A stretch of 64,000 bases of DNA from Clostridiales bacterium (lineage in GTDB: Bacteria > Bacillota > Clostridia > Peptostreptococcales > Anaerovoracaceae), in the NCBI GenBank assembly GCA_012513435.1, contig JAAZCE010000040.1, forward strand, positions 96,570-160,569. Direction: 5' to 3'. A program made the translations under genes and the position numbers. This document shows, one piece after another, positions 48,388 through 57,772 of this stretch (positions are counted from its first letter, which is position 1; every line of letters starts with the position of its first letter). The notes beneath the pieces are model-generated. The model searched no databases and was not told the origin of the DNA. It saw only the letters and a program-made list of their open reading frames with translations.

Positions 48388-50194
48388 CCCTCAGCAAAGC
48401 CTTCAAGATAAATCCCGAATTCAGAACGAAGGCTTCTCTTGGCTGCTCCTTCTCCTGGCCGGCTACCCAGTATTTATCCACGTACTTCTCAAGCATTTCC
48501 TCTTCCGTAAGTCCCTTCCTGGACATTCCTCTGACAAAGTCCATTTTTTCCTGACATGAATCCTTGAACATATCCCAATAGCTTTCGTTATAGGATTCAG
48601 GCAACAGACCGAAATGAGGCAGACATATATGGTCGGCGTCAATGTTCCTGCATTTTTCTACAGATTCAAAGGCGTCATCAAAGCTCTTCAAAATTGGTGT
48701 ATGCACGAAATCAGCTTCCAATATTCCTGTGCTTTCGCTTGTAAAAAGTATGTTCTGCGGTTCAAGATAATAGCTCATGGAACAATTTGTATGTCCCCTT
48801 GTTTCATAGGCTGTTACTTTTTCCTCTCCCAGTTCCAGAACGTCTCCGTCCTTAAGAACTCTGTCAACTCCAAGCCCTTCCATAGGTATATCCTTCTTAT
48901 AGGCAGGCCTGTAAAGGATTTTTGCTGCTGTTCCCAGCTCCTTCATCAGTTGCCTGGCACTGTCTTTTTTTAATATTTCACTGCAGTGATAGCTCCCGCA
49001 TACAACCACGTTAGGAAAGGCTTCTCTTATGTAAGGAAGTGCGCCGATATGGTCGTAGTGGGAATGGCTCAGTATGACGTAATCCAGGATGCTTCTCTTT
49101 TCCCTTTTCAAGGTTTTCCTGATATTTTCAATCGTCAGGTCACCGCAGTATGCCATACCACAGTCCAGCAGAGCTGTTTTCTCGCTCCCAAATATGATGA
49201 GAGCTTCCCCTCCGTGACCTGCCGTTACTCTTTTAATGGTTGCGGGGAATGCGAACCTGTCAAAGTTGTTGCCAAAGATATCGAATATTTCCTCACCGTC
49301 AATAGGCACCTCTTGGGAGGTTTCTTTCTTCTCCCCGATAGTGAAGAAAACCAGTCCTATCCACACTATTACAAAGGCAATGAACTGAATCATATCGAAC
49401 GGCTCTTTGAACATGAAAATACCTATGATAAGAGATATGGACGGTGAAAGATACTCTATAAGACCTAGCGTCACAAGAGGCACGTTGTTGGCAGCCTCAG
49501 CGAAAAAAGCCAAAGCTATTGCCGTAAGCGGGCCGCAGAACATCAGCAATATGTATTTTACAGGATCCCCCAAAGCCAGAGCTCCCTGTCCATTCACTTC
49601 TAAATATATGACGACTCCCAGTGCAGGCAGAGCCAGAAACATAGTTTCATAAAAAAGAGACAGAACCGATGGCAACTGATAGCTTTTCTTCAGGGCGGCA
49701 TATGTAGCAAAGGTAAGCCCCAGGGAAAGAGCGATAAGGGGAACCTGCATAAAATGCACCAGCATTACCACGACTCCCATCATGGCAAAGATAAGCGCCG
49801 TGAGCTTATATCCGGTAAGCTTTTCCTTGAAGAAGATAATACCAAAAACGCAGACCATGAGAGGCTCTATGTAATAACCTACGCAGGTCTGAATGACAAA
49901 ATCAGCATTTACAGCCCATATGTATATGCTCCAGTTGGTAGTTATGAGAAGCCCCGCCAAAAAGAACTTCAGCTTTGCACCCTTAGGTCTGAGATGCTTT
50001 TTCATTTCTTTCATGCCGTAGAGCTTGATAGAGGCTATAAAGCATACCACTCCCACCAAAAATATTCTGTAAAATATTATTACAGAGGACTCTATAGGTC
50101 TCAGAGCCTGCCAGTAAATAGGCAGTACTCCCCAAAGAATGGAGCAGGATAAAGCATATATAAGCCCTTTTTTATAGGAAGACATTTTCTGCAT
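48380..50194 (-). CDS. EamA/RarD-type transporter fused to a metallo-beta-lactamase domain
   Basis: A 604-aa single open frame with two parts. Residues 1-295 resemble RarD/EamA drug/metabolite transporters: ten hydrophobic segments, LIYALSCSILWGVLPIYWQAL start, NWSIYIWAVNADFVIQTCVGYYIEPL. Residues about 305-604 are a metallo-beta-lactamase hydrolase: LDCGMAYCG, LSHSHYDHIGALPYI (HxHxDH), ETRGHTNCSMSYYL and CLPHFGLLPES supply the metal ligands. The join is KKETSQEVPIDGEEIFDIFG, a plausible cytoplasmic linker. I know of no characterised protein with this pairing. Third gene of the murI operon, 3 bases after the previous stop. Confidence 0.85.
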   Translation of the reverse strand: MQKMSSYKKGLIYALSCSILWGVLPIYWQALRPIESSVIIFYRIFLVGVVCFIASIKLYGMKEMKKHLRPKGAKLKFFLAGLLITTNWSIYIWAVNADFVIQTCVGYYIEPLMVCVFGIIFFKEKLTGYKLTALIFAMMGVVVMLVHFMQVPLIALSLGLTFATYAALKKSYQLPSVLSLFYETMFLALPALGVVIYLEVNGQGALALGDPVKYILLMFCGPLTAIALAFFAEAANNVPLVTLGLIEYLSPSISLIIGIFMFKEPFDMIQFIAFVIVWIGLVFFTIGEKKETSQEVPIDGEEIFDIFGNNFDRFAFPATIKRVTAGHGGEALIIFGSEKTALLDCGMAYCGDLTIENIRKTLKREKRSILDYVILSHSHYDHIGALPYIREAFPNVVVCGSYHCSEILKKDSARQLMKELGTAAKILYRPAYKKDIPMEGLGVDRVLKDGDVLELGEEKVTAYETRGHTNCSMSYYLEPQNILFTSESTGILEADFVHTPILKSFDDAFESVEKCRNIDADHICLPHFGLLPESYNESYWDMFKDSCQEKMDFVRGMSRKGLTEEEMLEKYVDKYWVAGQEKEQPREAFVLNSGFILKALLRAI

Positions 50195-50197
50195 GGT

Positions 50198-50740
50198 CTA
50201 TAGCTCCCCTTCTTCGCCTATGGCTGCCAGCTCCGCAAAGGATATGGTATAGCTGTCCGGCTGATAAGTCATAGCAGGCTCAAAGTTAAACGCATATTTT
50301 TCGCCTCCCAGCTTTTCAAGGCGAGCTGACGTAATAGCATCTCGTAAATTATGGTAAATAGGTTGTCCCCCGTCCTTAGGCGTAAGCTCTACTTCCGATT
50401 CATGGGAATACCAGTTCATGAACCTGCAAAATTCGTCGTTGAACCTAGTCAGGTCGCTGTCCTCTTCAAGATTGGTTATCATTCCCATAAGGCAGAGCTT
50501 GACCTGATGAAGGAGTGAATATATTTCACCGGCATCTTCGGGAAGTCCCTCAAGTATATCCTCGAAGTATTCGTCTATAAGCTGGGAGCTCACTTCCTTG
50601 TCAGCTCCTTCAAACAGCTTGTAAACCGCCTCCGAATCTATATATTCTTCATTTTCAAGCAGGTCTGCCATGGTTTCAAAATACTCAAATTGAGCAGCCT
50701 CTTCTATTTCGAGATAATTCAGTAATTCTTCGTAATTCAT
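50198..50740 (-). CDS. Uncharacterised acidic protein in the murI operon
   Basis: A 180-aa very acidic, helical protein (MNYEELLNYLEIEEAAQFEY start; LPEDAGEIYSLLHQVKLCLMGM in the middle; C-terminus rich in beta with AFNFEPAMTYQPDSYTISFAEL). No signal peptide or membrane segment. I do not recognise the family. Its start shares a base with the murI stop, so it is translationally coupled to it, and it precedes the EamA-MBL fusion by 3 bases. Confidence 0.7.
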   Translation of the reverse strand: MNYEELLNYLEIEEAAQFEYFETMADLLENEEYIDSEAVYKLFEGADKEVSSQLIDEYFEDILEGLPEDAGEIYSLLHQVKLCLMGMITNLEEDSDLTRFNDEFCRFMNWYSHESEVELTPKDGGQPIYHNLRDAITSARLEKLGGEKYAFNFEPAMTYQPDSYTISFAELAAIGEEGEL

Positions 50741-51570
50741 TATCGCTGTTCTCCCTTTTCTAAATCAAAATTCAAAAACTTTACCTTTGCTTCTGCGTCT
50801 TCGTTTTCAAATATGTAATCTATCATGTTTACAAAATTTTCCGAAAGATCGCTTGCGTAGAACACGTTTTTAAAATCGGAGTTCCCTGCCAGCATATCGC
50901 TTTCTCTTAATATATTTTCTATATTTTCAACAATTATTCGTGATGGATTTATTATTTGTATCCTGGGATAAAGTCTTTCAATGTTCCTTTTTATCAGCGG
51001 ATAGTGGGTACATCCCAGAACTACGGCGTCCAGCTGGTTGCTCTCCACGAATTCATCCATATAGTATTTAATAGTCAGGTCCATTATATCGTTTTCGATG
51101 ATGCCTTCCTCAATCAGAGGCACGAATGCAGGGCAAGCTTTTTCGTATGTTTTGAGCCTATCGTTAAAACTTCCGATAGATTTTTTGTAGGCGCTACTGC
51201 CTATGGTCACCTTTGTTCCTATTATGCCTACTCTTGTGTCTTCCAAGTATTCTGCAGCTATCTTTCTGGCTGCAGGCTCTATAATTCCCAAAATAGGGAT
51301 TTGCGGGAATCTGCTCCTCAGAGCTTCAAGACATGTTGCGCTTACGGTGTTGCAGGCTATGACTATCATCTTCACGTTACATTTCATGAGAAAATCCGCT
51401 ATCTCCATTGAAAAACTCCTTATAGTAGTTGTAGCCTTGGAACCATAAGGAGTCCTGGCGGTATCTCCGAAGTAAATCATCTTTTCATTTGGCAGCTGTT
51501 TCATCAAGTGTGGTATGCAGGTAAGTCCGCCTAATCCTGAATCAAAAAAACCTATTGGTCGATTATCCAT
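50740..51570 (-). CDS. murI: Glutamate racemase
   Basis: A 276-aa racemase supplying D-glutamate for peptidoglycan. FFDSGLGGLTCIPHLMKQLP, IVIACNTVSATCLEAL with the first catalytic Cys, and VVLGCTHYPLIKRNI with the second are diagnostic. First gene of a three-gene operon; divergent from pepF. Confidence 0.96.
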   Translation of the reverse strand: MDNRPIGFFDSGLGGLTCIPHLMKQLPNEKMIYFGDTARTPYGSKATTTIRSFSMEIADFLMKCNVKMIVIACNTVSATCLEALRSRFPQIPILGIIEPAARKIAAEYLEDTRVGIIGTKVTIGSSAYKKSIGSFNDRLKTYEKACPAFVPLIEEGIIENDIMDLTIKYYMDEFVESNQLDAVVLGCTHYPLIKRNIERLYPRIQIINPSRIIVENIENILRESDMLAGNSDFKNVFYASDLSENFVNMIDYIFENEDAEAKVKFLNFDLEKGEQR

Positions 51571-51659
51571 TAACGTGATATTCCTTTCGATTTTATGTTA
51601 TACTAACAATATATTATACAATACTTATTTGTCAAAGTAAATTGCATCAGGAGGTAAAA

Positions 51660-53462
51660 ATGAGTTCAAAAGAATTAAAAACCAGAGAACAAACCGATAA
51701 AAAGTACAAATGGAACATCGAGGCCATGATGCCTGATGAATCTGTGATAGATAAAGATTTAGAGCAGCTTAAAAAAGAGGCCTTGGAATACGGTCAGAAA
51801 TACTGCGGCCACCTTGCCTCCAGTAGCTCTGCCCTGCTGGAGGCTTTACAGGAAAAGGACAGTATATGGCGTAAATTGGAAAAGATATACGTTTATGCCA
51901 GGATGCGCAGAGACGAAGATAACGCCCTCGACAAATATCAGGGTATGTCGGACAAATGCCACTCGGTGATAGCTGCTGTCTCCGCGGCTATGGCCTTCTT
52001 TACGCCTGAGCTTTTGTCAGCCCCAGAAGACAGGATACTTGGCTTCCTTGCTGAAAACAGTCAGCTTAAGGAGTACCAATTCGCAATCAAGGATACTCTG
52101 AGGCAAAAAGAGCATATTCTTACGGAAGCTGAGGAAAATTTGCTTGCACAGATAGGCGAAATCACATCCTCCACCAATGACATTTTCACAATGCTGAACA
52201 ACGCCGATATCAAGTTCGGTAAAATCAAGGATGAAGACGGAGACTGCGTTCAGGTTACCCATGGCAATTATATTAGGTTTATGGAAAGCAGCAACAGACA
52301 GGTCCGCAAGGCTGCTTATGATGCTATGTATGACTCATACAAAGCCTTGATCAATACTATTGCTACTACTTACAATTACAACACCAAAACTGATGTTATT
52401 ACCGCCAGAATAAGAAAATATCCATCAGCCAGATCTGCAGCTCTCTCAGGAGACAATATACCCGCAGAAGTTTATGACAATCTGGTTTCGGTGGTCAACG
52501 GCAATCTCCCTTCCCTTCACAGGTATACTGATCTGAGGAAGAAGTTGCTGGGAGTTGATAAGCTCTATATGTACGATATGTACGTTCCTCTTATCGACTC
52601 TCCTCAAAAGTCCGTCTCCTATGAAGAAGGACTTGACATGATGAGAGAAGCCCTGCTTCCTTTGGGCGCGGAATATATTGACAAGATGAACGAAGGAATA
52701 TCCCAAGGGTGGATAGACGTATATGAGAACAAGGGAAAAACAAGCGGAGCCTACAGCTTCGGCAGCTACGACAGTTACCCTTATATCCTACTCAACTATA
52801 CGGATACCTTGAAGGATGTGTTTACAATTATTCATGAAATGGGACATTCAATGCATTCCAGATACACCAGAAGCAACCAGCCTTACATTTACGGCAGCCA
52901 TTCTATATTCACGGCAGAGGTAGCTTCCACCGTAAACGAATCCCTTCTCATGGAACACCTGTTAAAAAATGCTAATGATGTGGAAATGAAGAAATATCTT
53001 CTCAATCTGCATCTGGAAGAATTCAGAACCACCCTCTTCAGACAAACAATGTTTGCTGAATTTGAGGATATAACACATAAGGCTATTGAGAATGGTCAGG
53101 TTCTTACCTCCGACTGGATGTGCGGACAGTATGAAGACTTAAACCACAAATACTATGGCTCTGCCGTGGAAAGAGACGACATCATTAAGTACGAATGGGC
53201 AAGGATCCCTCATTTTTACAATGCTTTTTACGTTTACAAATACGCCACAGGCTACTCAGCAGCTACAGCTATTTCCAATAAAATACTGACGGACAGTGAC
53301 ACTGCTGCTCATGACTATATCAAATTCCTAAAAACCGGTGAATCCGCCTATCCTATTGAGCTTCTCCAAATAGCAGGCGTGGATATGAGTACCCAGCTAC
53401 CTATAGAAAAAGCTATGGATACCTTTAATTCTCTGCTTGATGAATTTGAATCCCTTGTTTAA
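51660..53462 (+). CDS. pepF: Oligoendopeptidase F
   Basis: A 600-aa M3B zinc metallopeptidase that cleaves oligopeptides in the cytoplasm. The zinc site is FTIIHEMGHSMHSRYTRSNQP (HExxH) with the downstream Glu in FTAEVASTVNESLL. Family N-terminal domain includes YARMRRDEDNALDKYQGM. The ATG at 51660 has AGGAGG 6 bases upstream; one 18 bases earlier overlaps that site. Its end is followed 16 bases later by nadK. Confidence 0.95.
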   Translation: MSSKELKTREQTDKKYKWNIEAMMPDESVIDKDLEQLKKEALEYGQKYCGHLASSSSALLEALQEKDSIWRKLEKIYVYARMRRDEDNALDKYQGMSDKCHSVIAAVSAAMAFFTPELLSAPEDRILGFLAENSQLKEYQFAIKDTLRQKEHILTEAEENLLAQIGEITSSTNDIFTMLNNADIKFGKIKDEDGDCVQVTHGNYIRFMESSNRQVRKAAYDAMYDSYKALINTIATTYNYNTKTDVITARIRKYPSARSAALSGDNIPAEVYDNLVSVVNGNLPSLHRYTDLRKKLLGVDKLYMYDMYVPLIDSPQKSVSYEEGLDMMREALLPLGAEYIDKMNEGISQGWIDVYENKGKTSGAYSFGSYDSYPYILLNYTDTLKDVFTIIHEMGHSMHSRYTRSNQPYIYGSHSIFTAEVASTVNESLLMEHLLKNANDVEMKKYLLNLHLEEFRTTLFRQTMFAEFEDITHKAIENGQVLTSDWMCGQYEDLNHKYYGSAVERDDIIKYEWARIPHFYNAFYVYKYATGYSAATAISNKILTDSDTAAHDYIKFLKTGESAYPIELLQIAGVDMSTQLPIEKAMDTFNSLLDEFESLV

Positions 53463-53478
53463 TTTCGGGAGAAACGAT

Positions 53479-54282
53479 ATGAAAAAGAAACTTATTACTA
53501 TTTTTGCAAACAACACAGAGGTTTCCCTGGAGACCCAAGCTATTCTCACCAAGAAACTCATAGACAAAGGGTACACCGTCATGGGTGAATATTCTGCCGA
53601 CTCGGAGCTTATAATCTGCATCGGCGGAGACGGCTCCTTTCTGGAGACCGTTCACTCCTGCGACTTTCCCTCCTGCCCTATAATCGGCATCAACACAGGG
53701 CACTTGGGATTCTTTCAGGAAATATCTCCGGAAAACCTAAACCTATTCATTGATGACTATGAAAAGGGCGAGTACTCCATACAACACCTGAATACGGTTG
53801 TTGCAACCATAACTACAGTAGACGGAAGACAAAACCGTCATTTGGGGCTCAACGAAATAGTCATAAAAGGCAGACAGTCCTACTCAGTTCACTTTTACAT
53901 CTCCATAGACAGCAAGCCTATAGAAAAATTCAGCGGAGATGGTATACTTGTAGCAACATCAGCGGGAAGCACTGCATACAACTATTCCCTGGGAGGCTCT
54001 GTGGTAGACCCACGGCTCAAGCTCCTTCAGGTAACCCCTATCGCGCCTATGAACACCACGGCGTACAGGTCCTTTACTTCCAGCATACTTCTCCCCTCCG
54101 AACTTTCACTGGGTGTGACGCCGGAACAGAGAGAGAACAAGATATTCATAATAAACGACGGTATCGAAACAGGATATTCCAATGTAAAGGATATCAAGGT
54201 CGAAACCTCTGAGACGGCAGTTCATCTCCTTAGGTTCAAAAACTACGATTTTTGGAATAAGGTCAAGACCAAATTTCTATAG
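53479..54282 (+). CDS. nadK: NAD kinase
   Basis: A 267-aa NAD kinase that makes NADP. Diagnostic motifs: IICIGGDGSFLETVH (GGDG), IGINTGHLGFFQE, GLNEIVIKG (NE/D motif) and GDGILVATSAGSTAYNYSLGG. Slightly short N-terminus. In many clostridia it follows tlyA; here it is relocated between pepF and an rluD-type gene. The ATG at 53479 has CGGGAG upstream. Confidence 0.95.
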   Translation: MKKKLITIFANNTEVSLETQAILTKKLIDKGYTVMGEYSADSELIICIGGDGSFLETVHSCDFPSCPIIGINTGHLGFFQEISPENLNLFIDDYEKGEYSIQHLNTVVATITTVDGRQNRHLGLNEIVIKGRQSYSVHFYISIDSKPIEKFSGDGILVATSAGSTAYNYSLGGSVVDPRLKLLQVTPIAPMNTTAYRSFTSSILLPSELSLGVTPEQRENKIFIINDGIETGYSNVKDIKVETSETAVHLLRFKNYDFWNKVKTKFL

Positions 54283-54298
54283 AAAGGCACTAATTTTC

Positions 54299-55192
54299 AT
54301 GACTGACTTTATACATAAGGTGACTGCAGAAGATTCGGGACAGGAGCTGAGGGAAATAATGCGCCATCACTTTGACTTTTCCGCCCGCCTGAGAAACAGA
54401 ATCAAGAGAGAAAAGCTTGTGCTTCTCAATGGGATCCAGACGGCAGGATGGATAAAGCCCGATATAGGTGACATAATCAAGATTACGTTGCCCGATGAGA
54501 CAAGCGGCTTTGAGCCTGAAAATATTCCGCTCTCCCCTGTATATGAAGATGAAGATTTGCTCATTCTGAATAAACAGCCCGGCCTTATCGTCCACCCCAC
54601 CAAAGGTCACCCCTCCGGCACTGTTGCCAATGCGCTCATGTACTATATGGGACAAACCGGCAAGCCCTTTAAGATACGTTTTGTTAACAGACTTGATATG
54701 GATACGTCAGGTCTTCTAGTTGTAGCAAAAAACGCCTATTGTCAGAACGATTATACGGGTCAAATGAAGGCAAACTTGGTCAAAAAAAGATACATCGCCA
54801 TAGTAAAGGGCATAGTAGAATCAGATGAAGGAACCATTGACTTGCCTATTGGCAGACCGGACCCAGTAGATGTGCGAAGAGGAGTTATGGAAAGCGGCGC
54901 CCCTTCCGTAACCCATTTTAAGGTTCTTGAATACTTCTTCAAGTCGGATTATACCCTGATTGAGCTTCTTTTGGAGACAGGAAGAACTCATCAGATACGA
55001 GTCCATATGTCACATATCGGACACCCTATTCTGGGAGACAGATTGTATGGAGGAGAGAACGTCCTTCTCATGGAGAGACAAGCCCTCCATGCAGCCAGAC
55101 TTTCCTTTGTCCATCCTATTACAGGCGAGCATTTGGAGCTGGAGGCTCCCTTGCCTGAAGATATGAAATGTGCCATAGGAAAACTAAAATAA
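54299..55192 (+). CDS. RluA/RluD family pseudouridine synthase
   Basis: A 297-aa protein with N-terminal S4-like region and the RluA-family catalytic domain: VNRLDMDTSGLLVVAKN holds the catalytic Asp, preceded by GLIVHPTKGHPSGTVANAL and followed by ETGRTHQIRVHMSHIGHPILGDRLYGG. It isomerises uridines in rRNA or tRNA; exact target undecided between RluC, RluD and RluA types. It ends 2 bases from the convergent rrf2 gene with no terminator in between. Confidence 0.92.
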   Translation: MTDFIHKVTAEDSGQELREIMRHHFDFSARLRNRIKREKLVLLNGIQTAGWIKPDIGDIIKITLPDETSGFEPENIPLSPVYEDEDLLILNKQPGLIVHPTKGHPSGTVANALMYYMGQTGKPFKIRFVNRLDMDTSGLLVVAKNAYCQNDYTGQMKANLVKKRYIAIVKGIVESDEGTIDLPIGRPDPVDVRRGVMESGAPSVTHFKVLEYFFKSDYTLIELLLETGRTHQIRVHMSHIGHPILGDRLYGGENVLLMERQALHAARLSFVHPITGEHLELEAPLPEDMKCAIGKLK

Positions 55193-55194
55193 TA

Positions 55195-55590
55195 TTATTC
55201 GTTCATTATCTCGGCGATGGACTTCTTCTTTAATTCTCTTATAAGGATTTCCTGAATCCTTTCGATTTCCTTGTGGACCTTACAAGGCATATCATCGGGA
55301 TTTCTTTCGCACTCTTCATTCATACAATGAAGAATAGCCAAATCATCCTCTGTAATACTTATTATATCGTATACCGTAAGCGCGCTCAGAGGCTTGTTCA
55401 GGTAATAACCCCCCTGATTTCCTCTCTCTGACTTAATGAGGTCAGCCATCTCAAGCTCACGCAGTATCTTATATGCAAAGGCCTTTGGTACGGCTTCTTT
55501 CTCACAGATTTCACGAACATTGTGAATCTTGCCGTCCTTTAGCACTCTGCATATTCTCATTGCGTAATCGCTGCGTCTTGTAATCAACAT
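55195..55590 (-). CDS. Rrf2 family transcriptional regulator, probable Fe-S sensor
   Basis: A 131-aa winged-helix Rrf2 protein: LITRRSDYAMRICRVL start, CEKEAVPKAFAYKILREL recognition helix, KSERGNQGGYYLNKPL wing, and a cysteine loop with HCMNEECERNPDDMPC, the three-Cys Fe-S site of IscR/NsrR-type members. Target genes are unknown; isc genes of this window are 10 kb away. It is 18 bases downstream of, and co-directional with, the deacetylase gene. Confidence 0.88.
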   Translation of the reverse strand: MLITRRSDYAMRICRVLKDGKIHNVREICEKEAVPKAFAYKILRELEMADLIKSERGNQGGYYLNKPLSALTVYDIISITEDDLAILHCMNEECERNPDDMPCKVHKEIERIQEILIRELKKKSIAEIMNE

Positions 55591-55608
55591 TTCTTACACC
55601 TCTACATA

Positions 55609-57009
55609 CTATCTATATACCTTACCGTTTTTTGGCACCTCACCGTACCTGTGTTTTATAAGCTCGCTTACGGTCACCGTTTGATATCCGTTTTGTTTAA
55701 GCCACGGCACCAACAGCTCGGTAGCTTCTGCCGTTGACGTATAAATGGAATGCATCAATACTATCTTACCGTCCAGTGGGCCGGATTTCGACAATGATGA
55801 GAAGACCTTTGAACCGTTTCTGTACTTCCAGTCGTTAGTATCTATGCTCCACATAATAACAGGCAAGCCTGCTATGCTGCTTACCGAATCATTATACTCC
55901 CCGTATCCCGGCCTGAATAAGGTAGGATACTCCCCAGTTGCCGCCTTGATAGCCTCGCTGGTTCTGGATATTTCGCTGCTGACCTTATCCGGCTTCATCT
56001 TTGTGAGAAGTGCATGGCTCCATGTATGGTTGCCTATTTCACAGCCAAGGTCATAAGCTCTTTTTATCTGAGTACTGTAGTTTGAAGCCCTGCTGCCGCA
56101 GTAAAAAAAAGTTGCCACTGCATTGTTGTTTTCCAAACAATTCAATATCCTGGTTTCCGCATCTCCTCCCGGTCCATCGTCATAGGTCAGGGCTACCATA
56201 GGCCTATCTGTAAATATGTATCTTTTCAACACCGCATTTCTCAGGTCATCCTTCATCACATTGCCGGGAATCTTAACGAAAACTATGCCCTGGCTTTTAT
56301 CCAGTATGGTATCCTCATCAAAGTAAAATGTTATGCTGTTCCCTGAAATGGTGAATTTATTGAAGTTGGAGCTGGTATCCCTCAAGTATGCCTGCCAGCC
56401 GTTATTTAGCTCCTTTTCCTCGTAGGTGTCTTCAAAATACCTGGTCAGAAATTGGGAGCATAGACTTCTGTAATCCTTCTTCAACGTCTGTTCCGGTATT
56501 ATCTCCTTGTGGGTTTTCTCGTCGAATATATACGTATCGATGAATGAGCCTGTTTTCGTCATTTCACCATCTTTTTCTTCGCTCTCAATCCTGTATATGG
56601 CTAGGCTGATGGTTCCGTTGTTGGCCCTGCATGATGTAGAATCGATTATCATGGCTGCTGACCGTTTTTCGATTTTAAGATGCCTGCCTTTAAAATTTTT
56701 CTTTAGCTCTTCCGTCTTGCTGCGGCGGAAATTCTCCACCGTTTCGTCGCCTGAACTTTTGTACTTCACCGCATAAGACGCAGCATTTCCGAATTCATAG
56801 CTTATCTTTGTCTTTTCGGTTAGAGGAAACATCTGAGCTGTTTCAAGCTGTACGTTGGCATATTCCTTGAATTCGGATCTGTCACCGTAAAAGTCGGATG
56901 AAAAAAATATGACCGCTGCTATTATACTTACCAGTAGGATCAGAATAAATAGAATCGGTAATATTACCCTGTAATTTTTCTTTTTTATATGTTTTTTTTG
57001 CATATACAT
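55609..57009 (-). CDS. PdaC-like polysaccharide deacetylase with N-terminal DUF3298-type region
   Basis: A 466-aa membrane-anchored protein: cytoplasmic basic start, one membrane segment (about residues 15-35), a DUF4163/DUF3298-like extracellular region (about 60-260), then a NodB deacetylase domain. NodB motifs: LTYDDGPGG, GNHTWSHALL (HxxxH metal ligands), RPGYGEYN, SIDTNDWK and VLMHSI. This domain order is that of B. subtilis PdaC, which deacetylates peptidoglycan N-acetylmuramic acid and gives lysozyme resistance. An ATG 6 bases downstream is a possible alternative start. Confidence 0.87.
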   Translation of the reverse strand: MYMQKKHIKKKNYRVILPILFILILLVSIIAAVIFFSSDFYGDRSEFKEYANVQLETAQMFPLTEKTKISYEFGNAASYAVKYKSSGDETVENFRRSKTEELKKNFKGRHLKIEKRSAAMIIDSTSCRANNGTISLAIYRIESEEKDGEMTKTGSFIDTYIFDEKTHKEIIPEQTLKKDYRSLCSQFLTRYFEDTYEEKELNNGWQAYLRDTSSNFNKFTISGNSITFYFDEDTILDKSQGIVFVKIPGNVMKDDLRNAVLKRYIFTDRPMVALTYDDGPGGDAETRILNCLENNNAVATFFYCGSRASNYSTQIKRAYDLGCEIGNHTWSHALLTKMKPDKVSSEISRTSEAIKAATGEYPTLFRPGYGEYNDSVSSIAGLPVIMWSIDTNDWKYRNGSKVFSSLSKSGPLDGKIVLMHSIYTSTAEATELLVPWLKQNGYQTVTVSELIKHRYGEVPKNGKVYR

Positions 57010-57059
57010 CTCGCATATTATTTAATACATATTATTATAACATATAAACTGATTACTGA

Positions 57060-57088
57060 TTTACATTTTTTAAAAAAAGTGATATAAT
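57060..57088 (+). promoter_or_regulatory. Promoter of tRNA-Gly
   Basis: TTTACA (57060-57065), 17-bp spacer, TATAAT (57083-57088), starting transcription just ahead of the tRNA. Confidence 0.85.
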
Positions 57089-57099
57089 AATCGGAGTTT

Positions 57100-57173
57100 G
57101 CGGATGTAGTTTAGTGGTAAAATATCAGCTTCCCAAGCTGAGGTTGGGAGTTCGATTCTCCTCATCCGCTCCA
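57100..57173 (+). tRNA. tRNA-Gly, anticodon CCC
   Basis: A 74-nt cloverleaf with encoded CCA. Acceptor GCGGATG/CATCCGC, anticodon stem TCAGC/GCTGA with loop TTCCCAA (anticodon CCC, reading GGG), T-loop TTCGATTC, discriminator T. It stands alone with its own promoter and terminator; no rRNA is near. Confidence 0.97.
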
Positions 57174-57180
57174 TACAGCA

Positions 57181-57207
57181 AAACAGAGGGCATCGCCCTC
57201 TGTTTTT
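57181..57207. terminator. Terminator shared by tRNA-Gly and the convergent flavoprotein gene
   Basis: AAACAGAGGGC pairs with GCCCTCTGTTT around ATC, then TT; A/T runs on both sides make it usable from both strands. Confidence 0.9.
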
Positions 57208-57213
57208 ATTATC

Positions 57214-57705
57214 TTACCCTCTTGCCTTTGCAAGCTCTATGGCTTCCTTTCCCGATATATGATCTATATCAAGTCTTATTATCTGAACGGCTACAAGCTC
57301 CTTTTCAATTTCTTCCTTGCCTCCTTCTACAAAATCAGGCGAAAATTTATCCACAAACAGCGATAATATTTTTCGTTGTTCATCCTTGTCTTTTATTAAG
57401 CTTGCCTTGCCAAATACTATAACGCTTCTGAAATAAGTAGTATATTCCTCACTTACCACCTGGTCCTTATCTATAACGGTAAAGGAAACTTTACTGTGCT
57501 TATTTATCGCATCTATCTTGTGGCCCTTCTTTGCACAGTGAAAATAAAGCACGCCCTGGTGATAGACATGGCTCAAAGGCACTCCGTAGGTATAGTCGTT
57601 GTCCCCTACAAGGCTGAGAACTCCCGCTGTTGATTTCTCTAATATCTCAACGGATTCTTCCTGAGAGAGTATTTGTTTTTTATTCCTTCGGACTTCTCTA
57701 AACAT
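57214..57705 (-). CDS. Pyridoxamine 5'-phosphate oxidase-like FMN protein (NimA-type)
   Basis: A 163-aa split-barrel flavin-binding protein: GVLSLVGDNDYTYGVPLSHVY, LYFHCAKKGHKIDAINKHSKVSF and TTYFRSVIVFGKASLI are the pattern of the Pyridox_ox_2/NimA-type family found in anaerobes (5-nitroimidazole reductase and related). Function beyond FMN-linked reduction is unknown. The ATG at 57705 is preferred, as the upstream ATG lies in the AAAGGATG ribosome site. Lies 67 bases downstream of the giant signalling gene, probably in the same transcript. Confidence 0.8.
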   Translation of the reverse strand: MFREVRRNKKQILSQEESVEILEKSTAGVLSLVGDNDYTYGVPLSHVYHQGVLYFHCAKKGHKIDAINKHSKVSFTVIDKDQVVSEEYTTYFRSVIVFGKASLIKDKDEQRKILSLFVDKFSPDFVEGGKEEIEKELVAVQIIRLDIDHISGKEAIELAKARG

Positions 57706-57772
57706 TTTTATCATCCTTTCTACTGATTAAATTGTTATTTAACGGCGTCTTCTTTATTTAATGAAGCTTTTT

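Noticed and set aside
57100-57173. tRNA-Gly as an integration site
   Set aside because: No repeat of the tRNA 3' end is found nearby and no integrase or foreign genes flank it.
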